Positions 35,567 to 45,312 of a DNA stretch of 64,000 nt are shown one piece after another. This DNA is from Hsuehochloa calcarea. Its lineage: Eukaryota > Streptophyta > Magnoliopsida > Poales > Poaceae. The translations under genes were made by a program, and so were the position numbers. The notes under the pieces were generated by a model. It ran no database searches. It saw only the letters and a list, made by a program, of their open reading frames with translations, and had not been told where the DNA came from. The stretch spans positions 25,166,818-25,230,817 of the forward strand of contig CM070613.1 in assembly GCA_036346395.1 (NCBI GenBank), given 5' to 3'. Every line of letters starts with the position of its first letter. Position 1 is the first letter of the stretch.

Positions 35567-38500
35567 TGTCGGGACCCTGAGTTACTGGACCCGAGCCCTC
35601 TATGTATTCCGAACTAGTCCCAGATCAGTAGCTAGCTCACACAATTACAACATCGATGTTATTATATCCGTACAATAAAGTAGCTAATGAAGCAGACAAA
35701 GTAATATTACTAAGTAGCAAAAGGACATTATGGTCAAGTATTACAAAGGTTGCCACGCAGGGCTCAACGGCAAAACATAAACTTGCAGTGAAAAATAAAA
35801 TATCTCGTGGTAGCCATCCAACATGCCCACAGGCAATCGAATGGAGGATGCGACCTAGTTCGCAAAGTCTTCAAAGTACTCTTCATAGAACTTGTTCTCT
35901 GGTTCATCTGCGGTGACTGATTAACAAATGATGTATAGCTGTGAGTACATAAAGTACTCAGCGAAATGTATGCAAATAGTATTCATGCAAGGCTTGACAA
36001 GGATAGCTTTATGGCTATTTTGCGGAAAGCAGTATTGACAGTAAATATAGTAAGTAGATTGCAAAGCACAATTTAAATGATTAATACATTAAACAAGTTC
36101 TTTGAAATGACTAGTCAACACCCCATTCATTTCTCAACCATTCCAACCACCAAACCCTTTCAACATTTTGATAAGATCTACCCCTCGTGTGAAATCACCA
36201 GGCATTGTCTATAACCGGGGACACGACTATTCGAATAGTTTTAAACTCTGCAGAGGTTCTACAACTTGACCCACAAGAGATAATCATCTTGATAAAAACA
36301 CATGTTTTCTTAGACATGTGAATCAAGGAGAGACTATCACAAGGCTTTTACAAAGCTCCGTTTTGACTCGATTCTGCTCGCTAAAGTTTCGTCATTCTGG
36401 ACCCCTCTTGCGCCGTTCATCAACCCATAACAGAATCGAACCAAAATATTGCTAATTATTTGGCCAGATCCACCCCACCCTAGATATGTGGTTGTACGGT
36501 ATGACCCATATCAATGGCGCACAAAGTTAAGTTCTTAGTGACAACTCAGGCGAGGTAACCATATCCCAAAATTCTCTCCCTTTATTGCACGATCATGCGC
36601 GTGAGTATGAAATCATTTTTGATTCAACCCGACCAAATGACAACCTTTGCCATGACACAACAAATTTTAAGAAAAGTGGCAGCGTCATAATTCCATATAT
36701 CATTAAGTCAAGATTAACCATTTATGAATATGTGATCATGAATCCCAACGTACAACTAAAGCATGGCTAAGCATAATACGCACCCATGTTGGTAATTTAA
36801 TATGTCCAACTAAGATTAACCCAACCTATGGTGTTCAAGGGTACATGTCATTCTCAATTATTCAAGGTGGCATATTGGCAATTAGGCATTTAACTATTCT
36901 GAAAAGCATTTGTTATAAACCAAGCAATGAATGTTGATATAAAACAATATAATTTTATAAAATGGGTTCAACATAATCAAAGGTCTATGACTTGCCATCA
37001 TTGAAGGTTTCAGTTGCTTCGACCGTCGGGTCCAAGAGCTCTTTGGGAACGGCGGAATCTATACGTGTGAAAAAAGCCAAATAGATAAAACAATTCCAAA
37101 TAAAATATAAAAATTACCAAGCTAGAAGAAAAAAAATTACTGAATTTATATGAATTTAGAAATTTGAATCACTCGAATCAGAGCTCAGAGGAAGGAGAAC
37201 AGGCTCTCGAAAGTTTGAAAACACATGGTCAAAAGAAGGTTTGACTAGTCGGAAGGAGGTTCGACTACATGTGGTCGGAAGGAGGTTTCGACTAGGATGC
37301 TTCGATCAACCGGTCGGAAGGAGGCTTCAACCACACGACCGGAAGGAGGTTTCGACCACAACCTGAAGCGGCAACACGGCGAAGTCTAGCGGTGGGGCTC
37401 TTCAGGCTCGATGGCTTGCTAGCGTTAAGTGCCATGGTGAGCGGCGGTGAAGGTAGCAACGGGGAGAGAGAGGAGCGAGGCAAACTTAAGGCACACGATT
37501 TCAGCGGCGAGGCTCGACGGAGTGACCGGTGGCGAGATCCGGCTTTCGGCGGCGCTAGAGCTCCGGCGACGCTTCGGAGGCAAGGATGTGCGCTCGGGGT
37601 CGAACGTGCCTTTGCGAAGCCAAAAAAGGTGACCACGACTGTGGAGGGGCTTCAGCGGCTGCACTAGAGGTGGAGGCGTGAGCTCCGGCTGGCGGCGGTG
37701 AAGCTCAAAGCACTGCGAAACGAGGGCGGGAGGGAGATGGGAGAAAAGAGAGAGGGGAGCGAGGGGATCCTGTTGCTCCATTTATAGAGAAAGGAGGAGT
37801 AGCGAAGAAGCTTCGCGGCATGGGCAACGCGATGGGGACAAGACATGAGGCAGTGGGGGAGAAGATGGGGCCGAGCAGAGGGTAGACGGGGTCAACAGGA
37901 GCAGGTGGGGGAGAAGACAAGGGCAGGTGTGGCCAGGGGATGGGGTGGCGAGCTGTAGGTGAGGACGAGTGGCGCGGAGTGTGGGAGAAGGAAGATGGCT
38001 AGGGCAGGTGTGCTGATGGGTGGGGCCTGCCGGGCAGAGGGAGATGGAGGAGAGAGGAAGGGGCGGCTCGGCTGGGAGCGGGGAAACGGGCTGGGGAAAC
38101 GGACCGAGGTGCGGGAATAGGGACGGGCTGACGGGAATTCAACCCAAACAGAGAAAGGGAAATTTTAAGTAGATTTTTGAATTTACAGAAATCGAGAAAA
38201 AGAAAATAGGTTTTTAGAAAATAGTAAATAAAGTCTAAAAATTCTAGAAAAATACACAAAAATTCCTTGAATTAATTTGAACTTAATAAAATTATTTACA
38301 ACATAAAGTTGTCTTTTAAATTTGCAAATAAATTACTTTTAATTTTCGGGAAAAGGGAAAAAACCCTTTTTAAAATCCAAAAGATCCAAGAAAATACATT
38401 AAATAAACTTTTTGATTTTAAATACCAGAGAACCCAATTAAACCAAATTTGAATAAGTTGAAGTTTGATTAATTCATATTAAATTGTTTTTATTTTCTAA

Positions 38501-38593
38501 AATCTCCAATTAAGCTTTAGCAATTCAATAAAATCAACTAGTTATTTTTATTTTGAAAATTTTCAAAAAGCCCTAAAATTTTGGGATGTTGCA
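35567..38593 (-). mobile_element. Solo LTR (3,027 bp) in the MULE-1 PMD gene, minus orientation
   Basis: It runs from TGTCGGGACC to GATGTTGCA and is flanked by perfect TSD ATATT (35562-35566 and 38594-38598). No internal coding region remains, so it arose by LTR-LTR recombination. It has the same family motifs as 1-2351 and, in inverse, 39204-42413. The GC-rich part (37250-38120) gives many false open frames. Confidence 0.88.
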
Positions 38594-39203
38594 ATATTGA
38601 ATGGCCAATACTTCTTATTTGCTTCGTAAGATACTAGTTTCTAACTTGTTAATTATGTGTACATGTCGATCTGCACTAGGCGGTGCATGAGTTGGCGGCC
38701 TCCAGGCATCTGTTGACACTCGGGGAGCGCTTTATTATGACGACGTAGGACATCAGAGCGGTCATGGTGCAGTTCCTTGAGAAGTCAAGACGGGGGATCG
38801 AGATTGTGACTTGTTGTACGTCGAGGGACCAGGTGGACCTAGCTGTGCGTGGACAGGGGGTGAACCACGGTGCGTCACGCCCCAGGACTCCTCACCTAGA
38901 CGTGGCCAACGGGTGCTCGTGGCACCGTGTTGGGAGTACCCCGGCATAGTTCGCAGGTCGACATGAAATACTCATGTTCGGTTCTTTATTTTGAACTCTT
39001 GTAGTTACTAACAACAATTTTCTCTGACAGTTCTTGAGTTCCACCCATACACGGGGCAGGTGTACGCAGAGTCATCATCTCGCACCGTGCGACGAGGTAT
39101 GACTTTCCTGCTTGCATGCATAGTGTACTATTTCAGGCTTTTCGCCAAGGTTACATGCATAACATAATATTTCAGGTCTTGCGCCACTTTGGGACGAGCC
39201 GGT

Positions 39204-42200
39204 TGTAACATCCTAATTTTTTGAGTCTTAAAAATCCTTTGAATAGTTAGTAGGGAGAAAATTCACCATTTGGAGTTTATTTGAATTTTCAATTAAATCT
39301 TAATATGTACTTTAGTATCAAAACAATTTAATGTGAATAATCCCAACATCAATAATTGTCAAAACCATTTCATTTGGATTCTATGTGTTTGGATATATAT
39401 TTTAGTTTTTTCTAGAATTTTTTTGAGTTCATTTGCTATTTTCTAATTATTATTTGAATTTCTGGTATTTTCTAAAAAGAAAAACTAATTTAGAATCCCA
39501 GCACAGTGTTTGGGCCTAAACCCAAACCCTGTTCCGTGCGGCCCAGCTCTCTCGCTCGCGCCGCGTTGCTCCAGCTGACATGCGGGCCCCGCATGTCAGT
39601 CTCTCTCTCTCTGTCTGTACGCTGTCTCTTTTCTCTCTAACGCGTGGGCCCCACCGCGTCATCGTCTCCGGGTCGTCTTCTCCCCGCGAAGCCACGCGCC
39701 CGTCGCCATTACCTAAGCTTCAAGCTCCATCCGACAACACGACTTTTTCATCTAAATCGCCCTGGATTTTCGCATCAAATCCTACCCCTTATCTCCCCGC
39801 ATTCAAAATTGGCTAAATCAAATCTCCAATCGGTTTCAAACTCCTAGATTTTCGGATTTTGTTTTCGTGTTCATCTTGGACTCGAATTGGGGGTTCCTTA
39901 TCCCGCGCCGCCACGGCCCTATAAAAGGCACCCTGAGGTTCACCAGCCCTCCCGCAACCCAAAGCCGCCATCCTCGTCCACTCCGAATCTCTAGCGTCGC
40001 CGCAATCCAAATTTTAGATTTTCGGACAAAGCCTTTTGTTTTTTGAATTATGCCGCCGTCGTCGCCGCCCCATCGTCGCTGACTGCACCGCTGAGTCCGC
40101 CGTCGCCCGGGCTACCTCGTGCGCCCCTCCCCGCTGCCGGAGAATCGTCGGAGCTCTTGTCCGACAACGACTATGTCTTCGTCTTCGCTCAAACCTCACC
40201 AGCGGCCATCACAGACGTCTCCGATCATCAGTAAGGGCACCAATGAGTTCGCCTTAGCGCCCTCTATGCGTCGGTACCACCCACCGTAGGCGAGCCGCCG
40301 CCGTTCGCCATCGACCGTCGCCGCCGGCTCGCTGTGTCCACGTCATCCGCCAGCTCAGCCCTCGCGTCTGCGTGTCAGCCGCGTGGCGTCCGCGTCAGCG
40401 CCATGTGTACGCGTGCGTGGCTGATTCACCGAACCCTAGAACCAATCGCTCGGTGAACTTGGTCCACCGTGAGCTGAGTCGCTGACATGTGGGTCCCACA
40501 TGTCAGAATTTCTCTGATTTATTTTAATTTTGTAATTCTGAGGGCTGACATCATGCTGACATCATAAATCTGATTTTTCTTTAGAAAAATAATTCAAAAA
40601 TTCCAGAAATTCTAATTTAGGGTATTTTCTTGAGTTTTGATTTTCCAAAGGCCATATTTTCTTCATTAGAACTCCGATTAAGCCCATTCAAATTCCTAAA
40701 TTCATATAAATGCAAGATCTATTTATTTAAGATTTTTATTTAATTTTTGGAGTTTTTTATCTCTGTTTATTTATTTATTTTTTAAATTTGTTTACGAGTA
40801 GACGTTAATTCTTCGGGGACTTTTGAAGAAGGAGTACACCAACACCAAGACCAGTACCTAGACCTATTCTAAGGCAAGTTATACCTTTGATCATATTGCA
40901 ACTAGTTTTTAAAATACTTTGATTCAAATTATTGCATTCTATTTCAATTATTTATTTAAATACTTTTGTGCTTAGTTATTAATCCAAATTGTTACATCCA
41001 CCTTGTCTATTGTTATACCATGATCTTTTGTCACCCTTGGTTGGTTCATTATTAGTTGGTATTATCGTAGCAACAACATGGGTTGGTTAGATACGAGTAG
41101 ATTGCTTAGCCATGCTACGAGTCATCATCTCATGTGAGTTGTAAATATAAACTTGACTTTGTGATTTATGGAACAGTGTGATAAAACTGTATGTGCTATG
41201 TGCTATTACTCGTTGATGGTATGTGTTGCACTTAACCAATGGGGTGGGAAAAGATTTAGACTGAGGCAAGTGGTAGAAACTATATGATATGGTGGAAACT
41301 GTGTGAATGAGAATATTGGTTTGTGTGACATATAGTTAGAAATTGGAAGTCTTGTCTTGGTCAATTAAGGACTTAACTTTGTGCGCCATTGAACCGAGCC
41401 TTACTGTACGACCACATGCCTGATATGGGACGGGCCTAACTTAGTAAGTTATGGAGTCTTGGCATTGACAACTTGGTTTGTAGCTTAGGCTGTGTGATGG
41501 GCTGGAGGTGTGATTCTCACATCGTGGGACGGTTCGCCGCTTCTCTATCCAATGACGTGTGTCGTGCCAAGCGCTGTGTGTTTCGATTGGACGTCGGTAA
41601 AGCACATCGGTTGTGTCAATGCTTGAGATGAAGTTTCCGAAAGGTTTTGTTGTGATCAGCTCTGATCCATTTGATTGCATTGTGTGGGTAAAGTGTACAA
41701 CTTATGCAGAGTGTTAATCAATCTATTCGAATAGCCGCGTCCGCGGTCATGGACATGCTTGGGAATTTCACATGACGGGTAGATTTTCTTAAAATCTTTG
41801 GGAAGAGAGCCGTGTGATCTAAGTCTATGGTTGTGTGAATAACTTGTTTAGAATGTGTGTCCTTTGTGAAAGTAAATATCAAATTGTTATTGTTTAATTG
41901 TTTTAAATATTTTTTTCAATCTATTACTTATATTCAATTGCAAATACTGCTTTATGCAAAATAACCACAGAAGCCATTCCTTTGGAATAAGCCATCATCT
42001 ATAAATTGCATTTTGTGGTATGACTTGCGAGTACGGTTGTGTACTCATGCTTGCTTCAAACAATCAACAGAAGTGGAGGAGTCATCGCCTGCATTTGAGG
42101 AGGAGTTCTACGAAGGTGCTGATCGTTAGGGTCTTGATCCCAGTCAGCTTCCTGTGGTGAATTGATGGATTCCGCTGGAGTTAAACTTTGTTCTGCTGCT

Positions 42201-42413
42201 GCTATTTTATTTATTATCAGCCCTGCGTGGTTTAATAAATGTAAACTCAACCATAAGGTCAAAACCATTATTTACTATTCAAATTAGTCGTTTATTCTAT
42301 TACCATCTTGGGTGGATCGATATTAATCTATGTTGATACTGTGTGTACTAGCGTGATCCTGGACTAGTACAGAATACATAGATGGTCCAGAATTGCATTT
42401 TTGGGTCCCGACA
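39204..42413 (+). mobile_element. Solo LTR (3,210 bp) in the MULE-1 PMD gene, plus orientation
   Basis: It begins TGTAACATCC, ends GGGTCCCGACA and is flanked by perfect TSD CCGGT (39199-39203 and 42414-42418). A TATAAAAGG box lies at 39921-39929. It is the same family as the solo LTR at 35567-38593 but opposite in direction. Removing it restores the PMD frame. Confidence 0.9.
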
Positions 42414-42839
42414 CCGGTGGTGTCGCATGAGGAGTTGCACGTGGAGTCACGCTTCGGGAACTATGAGTTCACCTATCATGGAAGTCAGGTCTCCGTGGGG
42501 GCTTCATAGCTGTACGATGCGCTTGGACCGAGCCAGCCAACGCAGGACCCCCTCGCGACACCCCCTTGGCTACTCGCGTCGGTCAGGTAGCTCGACCGCC
42601 TAAGCCTTCGACGTACTCGCACTAGCGCCCGAGGCTAGGGGTGACACGCGGGGTACGCTCTAAGAGGGGCCGTGAGTAGATATTTGTTTTTGTAAATATC
42701 AGTCATGCCATGTAAATATTGATTTCTGTACTACTTATGCTTGTCTCGTGTTTCGATATTTCTTTTTTGCGTGCACACCTCAACCATGTGAGGGAGTCAG
42801 CATTGAGACGCCCCACACCATCATGTTTATAGCCTTTAC

Positions 42840-43200
42840 TTCGCCACACCACCTTTTCAAACTGATATGACAACACACTGCGATGCTAACTTTTCAGAAC
42901 TACAAGACCACACTCCACCACGACAAACTTTTCAGACCTAAAAGACTGCACTAGTCACACCACCTTTTCAGGCCGAAAAGACCGGCCCCTGTCACGCCAC
43001 ACGTTGCCCTTTTTGCAGATTAATATGACAACACACTGCGATGCTAACTTTTCAAAACGACAAAACCACACTCCGTCACGACACCTTTTAAGACCTAAAA
43101 GACCACACCCATTCACGCCACACGCTACCACTTTTGCCGACCGAGATGACAACACACTGCCACCCCGCCTTTTCATGCCAAAAAATCCATGTATAAAAGG
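42840..43200 (+). promoter_or_regulatory. Tandem repeats and TATA box upstream of the second MULE-1 gene
   Basis: ATGACAACACACTGCGATGC recurs at about 42868 and 43026, with a shorter form at about 43147, giving units of roughly 120-160 bp. Each holds CTTTTCA and CACGCCACA-type words. The array ends at TGTATAAAAGGAGAG, a good TATA box at 43191-43200, about 100 bp before the ATG of the small gene at 43302. It looks like a promoter built of repeated elements. Activity is inferred. Confidence 0.55.
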
Positions 43201-43301
43201 AGAGAGAAGAGTACAGGAGGAGAAGATAGCTGCGGGATAACATTACACAACCAAACCCAACACTACACCAGAACTTAGTTCATACAACTAACAGGAAGGA
43301 G

Positions 43302-44260
43302 ATGGAGGACTTGGCGAGCATGTACAGGAAGATATTGCAGAAGCGCAAGTGACTAGCTGAGAGGGCTAAATGCTACCTTGATAAGTCTACGAAGGATGCG
43401 CCGGTACAACCGAAGTTCTCACGCCCGCAATGTGTGTACGAAGAACCGGTAAAGATCATCTAGTCCACACACTCGTGATGTCCGCTAGGGCGCACTACAC
43501 GTGCGGCCACCACCTCGTAAGCGTATCTTACACACACAAAGATTTTTCACATCATACATTCCATTCCACAAATCCCTGATTACACACACGCATAATGGCA
43601 ACTGGAGATACAATGTAATTTCTTCCAATGGATCGACGGACCGGAGATGTATGATAGGTCGTTCATCTAGCAGAAGTACATGTTGAACTTTCCATGGCGA
43701 ACCGAGACCTTTCAGCGCTGGACACCTTACGTACCCGACCCCGACCCAACTGAAAAGGCATCAAACGAGCCCAAGAAAGCATATAAGTACGATAAGGCCA
43801 AGCGGGCGATAGACAAGGGGAAGGCTGCTGCAAGTGAGACCGTGGGCCGTTCTACCGCTCCTTGTTGCCCGGGCGCACTCCGGATCCAAGAGGTAAGTTA
43901 TGTTCAGTACACATCAGAATTATTTATATGGCCCGGCGTTGCGTTATCCTAATATCATTCAACAGTCCAACCCATCTCGTAGGACATGGATGACTTCGAG
44001 ACTGGCCACCGCCGACTTCGAGACTGGCCACCGCCGCTGCGGGCAGCAAGCGGACAGGGGGAAGGCTCCCGCAAGTGAGATCGTGGGTCGTACTACCGCT
44101 CCCCATCGCCCGGGCACACTCCAGATCGAAGAGGTAAGTTATGTTCAGTATGCATCATAATTATTAATTTAGCCTGACGTTGTGTTATCCTTGCATCACT
44201 CAACTGTTCAGCCCATCTCGTAGGACATAGATGACTTCGAGATTGGCAGTCGCCGCTGGT
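43302..44260 (+). pseudogene. Second MULE-1 gene, decayed (FFQWID motif protein)
   Basis: The ATG at 43302 opens MEDLASMYRKILQKRK, then a TGA at 43350 where Trp would fit. The frame continues to YEEPVK with a likely splice donor near 43448. A downstream exon holds CNFFQWIDGPEMYD (43613-43654), a phrase seen in small zinc-binding (GRF-like) proteins of PMD transposons. It then has a Lys/Ala-rich tail and a splice donor (AGAGGTAAGTT) near 43890. The function is unknown. At least two in-frame stops make it a likely pseudogene. Confidence 0.5.
43830..44250 (+). repeat. Tandem duplication of an exon-intron-exon unit (240 bp)
   Basis: AGTGAGACCGTGGGCCGT at 43834 recurs as AGTGAGATCGTGGGTCGT at 44074. 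Each copy includes a GAGGTAAGTT donor, a short intron and a CATCTCGTAGGACAT acceptor region. It lies in the tail of the second MULE-1 gene. Confidence 0.75.
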
Positions 44261-44417
44261 AGCAAGGAGACAAGGGGAAGGGAGCGATGTGCCGTCGAAA
44301 CTAATTATCTTTATTCCAAACGACTTTATTTACGTTCCAAAAAGGCGTATATATACTGTAGCTGTATTTCGGTTTGTTGCATCATGCATGTGGTCGTTCC
44401 TTATGTACGTAACCAAA

Positions 44418-44505
44418 CCTGCGCGCTGTGTAATTCACAACTTTATTATAAAGTCTATTTCAATTTACAACTTTATTATAAAGTCTATTTCAATTCACGA
44501 CTGCA
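44418..44505 (+). repeat. Tandem 31-bp repeats (about 2.5 copies)
   Basis: ACAACTTTATTATAAAGTCT plus ATTTCAATT occurs twice, followed by a diverged third start (ACGACTGCATTGTAAATCCG). Non-coding. Confidence 0.7.
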
Positions 44506-44907
44506 TTGTAAATCCGACTTTAAATCTCGTTCTCTTTTGGCATTAAATTCTTGGCGTAGCAAGGCAGTAAACAACATAAAAATAAAGGTCCAAAAGACGT
44601 GTTCTGGAAGTAGGCACTAAAAAAGTCCAAATGACAGTGAACCTATGTATTAAAATTTTATCTTTCGTGCAAAATGGTCCACATATCTGATGCAACAAAT
44701 TACATCTCTTTTTCCCAAATATCGGGACAACATCGCGCATGGCAACCATAAATCCAAATATTTTGTCTATTCTCTACTTCACATTACATTGTCTTCTCCG
44801 ATTTTGCATTCCGTACTACGCGGACACTTCAACATATTACCAAATTTTAAAAACAAAATTACAATATTTTAAAAAATTCCGCTACACATAAAAAAAAACA
44901 ACAGAAC

Positions 44908-45075
44908 CACTATATCGCCAATTGAACTGGCGACCGGAGCCTCCGCCAATTGGAATGACGACAGGAGTTTGCCGCCAATTGGAATGACGACATGAACCTA
45001 CTTTTGTAAAAAAATAATTAAATATTTATTCTTTGTAATTATCCTTTAAAATAGTTTTTTTTAAAAAAATCCAGA
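44908..45075 (-). repeat. MULE-1 right terminal inverted repeat with hairpin units
   Basis: Three units of ATCGCCAATTGAACTGGCGA type (44910-44938, 44940-44966 and 44970-44994) are followed by an AT-rich outer part. Read on the minus strand this outer part begins TCTGGATTTTTTTAAAA and aligns to the left end at 25498 onward. Confidence 0.72.
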
Positions 45076-45086
45076 AAATATGCACA

Positions 45087-45312
45087 TAAACCAGGATGCA
45101 AAGTCAAACAAGAAATATGCACATAAGCCAGGGTGCAAAGCGGAAAAGTGGGGCGTCGCTCTCGCTTCTGGTGATTTTCAGACCAGATCGGGAAGCCGAG
45201 AAAACAAAACGAAAACCAAACTCGACTTGGGAGATCTACCTATTAATCTAACCCTTTACGTTAGCGAGGAGGCAACCCAGGCAGAGAGAGAGCTCGGAGG
45301 AGGAAGAGGAAG
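45087..45312 (+). promoter_or_regulatory. Proximal upstream region and 5' UTR of the V-ATPase subunit c gene
   Basis: Only about 225 bp of native sequence lies between the MULE-1 TSD and the ATG. It starts with the rest of a 37-bp unit, and a second full unit lies at 45103-45139. An AT-rich TATTAATCTA at 45240-45249 could serve as a core promoter. A purine-rich GAGAGAGAGCTCGGAGGAGG leader directly precedes the start codon. No canonical TATAAA was seen. More distal promoter DNA is now at about 25480 or left of it. Confidence 0.5.

Larger units (their letters stand above)
26497..43000 (+). pseudogene. PMD (plant mobile domain) gene of MULE-1, broken by three insertions
   Basis: Native segments: about 26497-26858 (N-terminal part with RLRTPMRAWRVDP), 34068-35561, 38599-39203 and 42419-about 42680. 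Recognisable PMD phrases are RPETHKLHLPFGEMAPTLQD (34118-34177), GGCPLLLQLWSFEQF (34694-34744), and YADYIAMFDQLTDDKVIWTPY to RVVRQFG (34963-35171). PMD proteins are known from plant transposons and from MAIN-like host proteins; their biochemical role is unclear. A TGA stands where Trp is expected in WRPETH, with further stops, so this copy is dead. Removing the solo LTR at 39204-42413 joins PLWDEP directly to VVSHEELHVESRFG in one frame, confirming that the segments were one gene. Confidence 0.7.
25494..45075 (+). mobile_element. MULE-1: Mutator-like element carrying a PMD gene, with nested insertions
   Basis: Terminal inverted repeats (25494-25740 and 44908-45075) are flanked by a perfect 11-bp direct repeat AAATATGCACA at 25483-25493 and 45076-45086. 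Mutator superfamily insertions typically duplicate 8-11 bp. Inside, on the plus strand, are a decayed plant-mobile-domain gene and a second small gene with its own TATA box. No MURA transposase was found in this element, so it was probably moved in trans. Three later insertions (26859-34062, 35567-38593, 39204-42413) account for about 13.5 kb. The native element is about 6 kb. Exact ends are uncertain by 1-3 bases. Confidence 0.75.

Noticed and set aside
37292..38259. Cluster of medium open frames rich in Ser, Pro and Arg
   Set aside because: Inside the solo LTR 35567-38593, in the same GC-rich zone as the LTR at the window start; not host genes.
44908..44940. CACTATATCGCC as the start of a CACTA transposon
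   Set aside because: The inverted repeat continues outward to 45075 and is bounded there by an 11-bp TSD; CACTA elements make 3-bp TSDs, so Mutator-like fits better.
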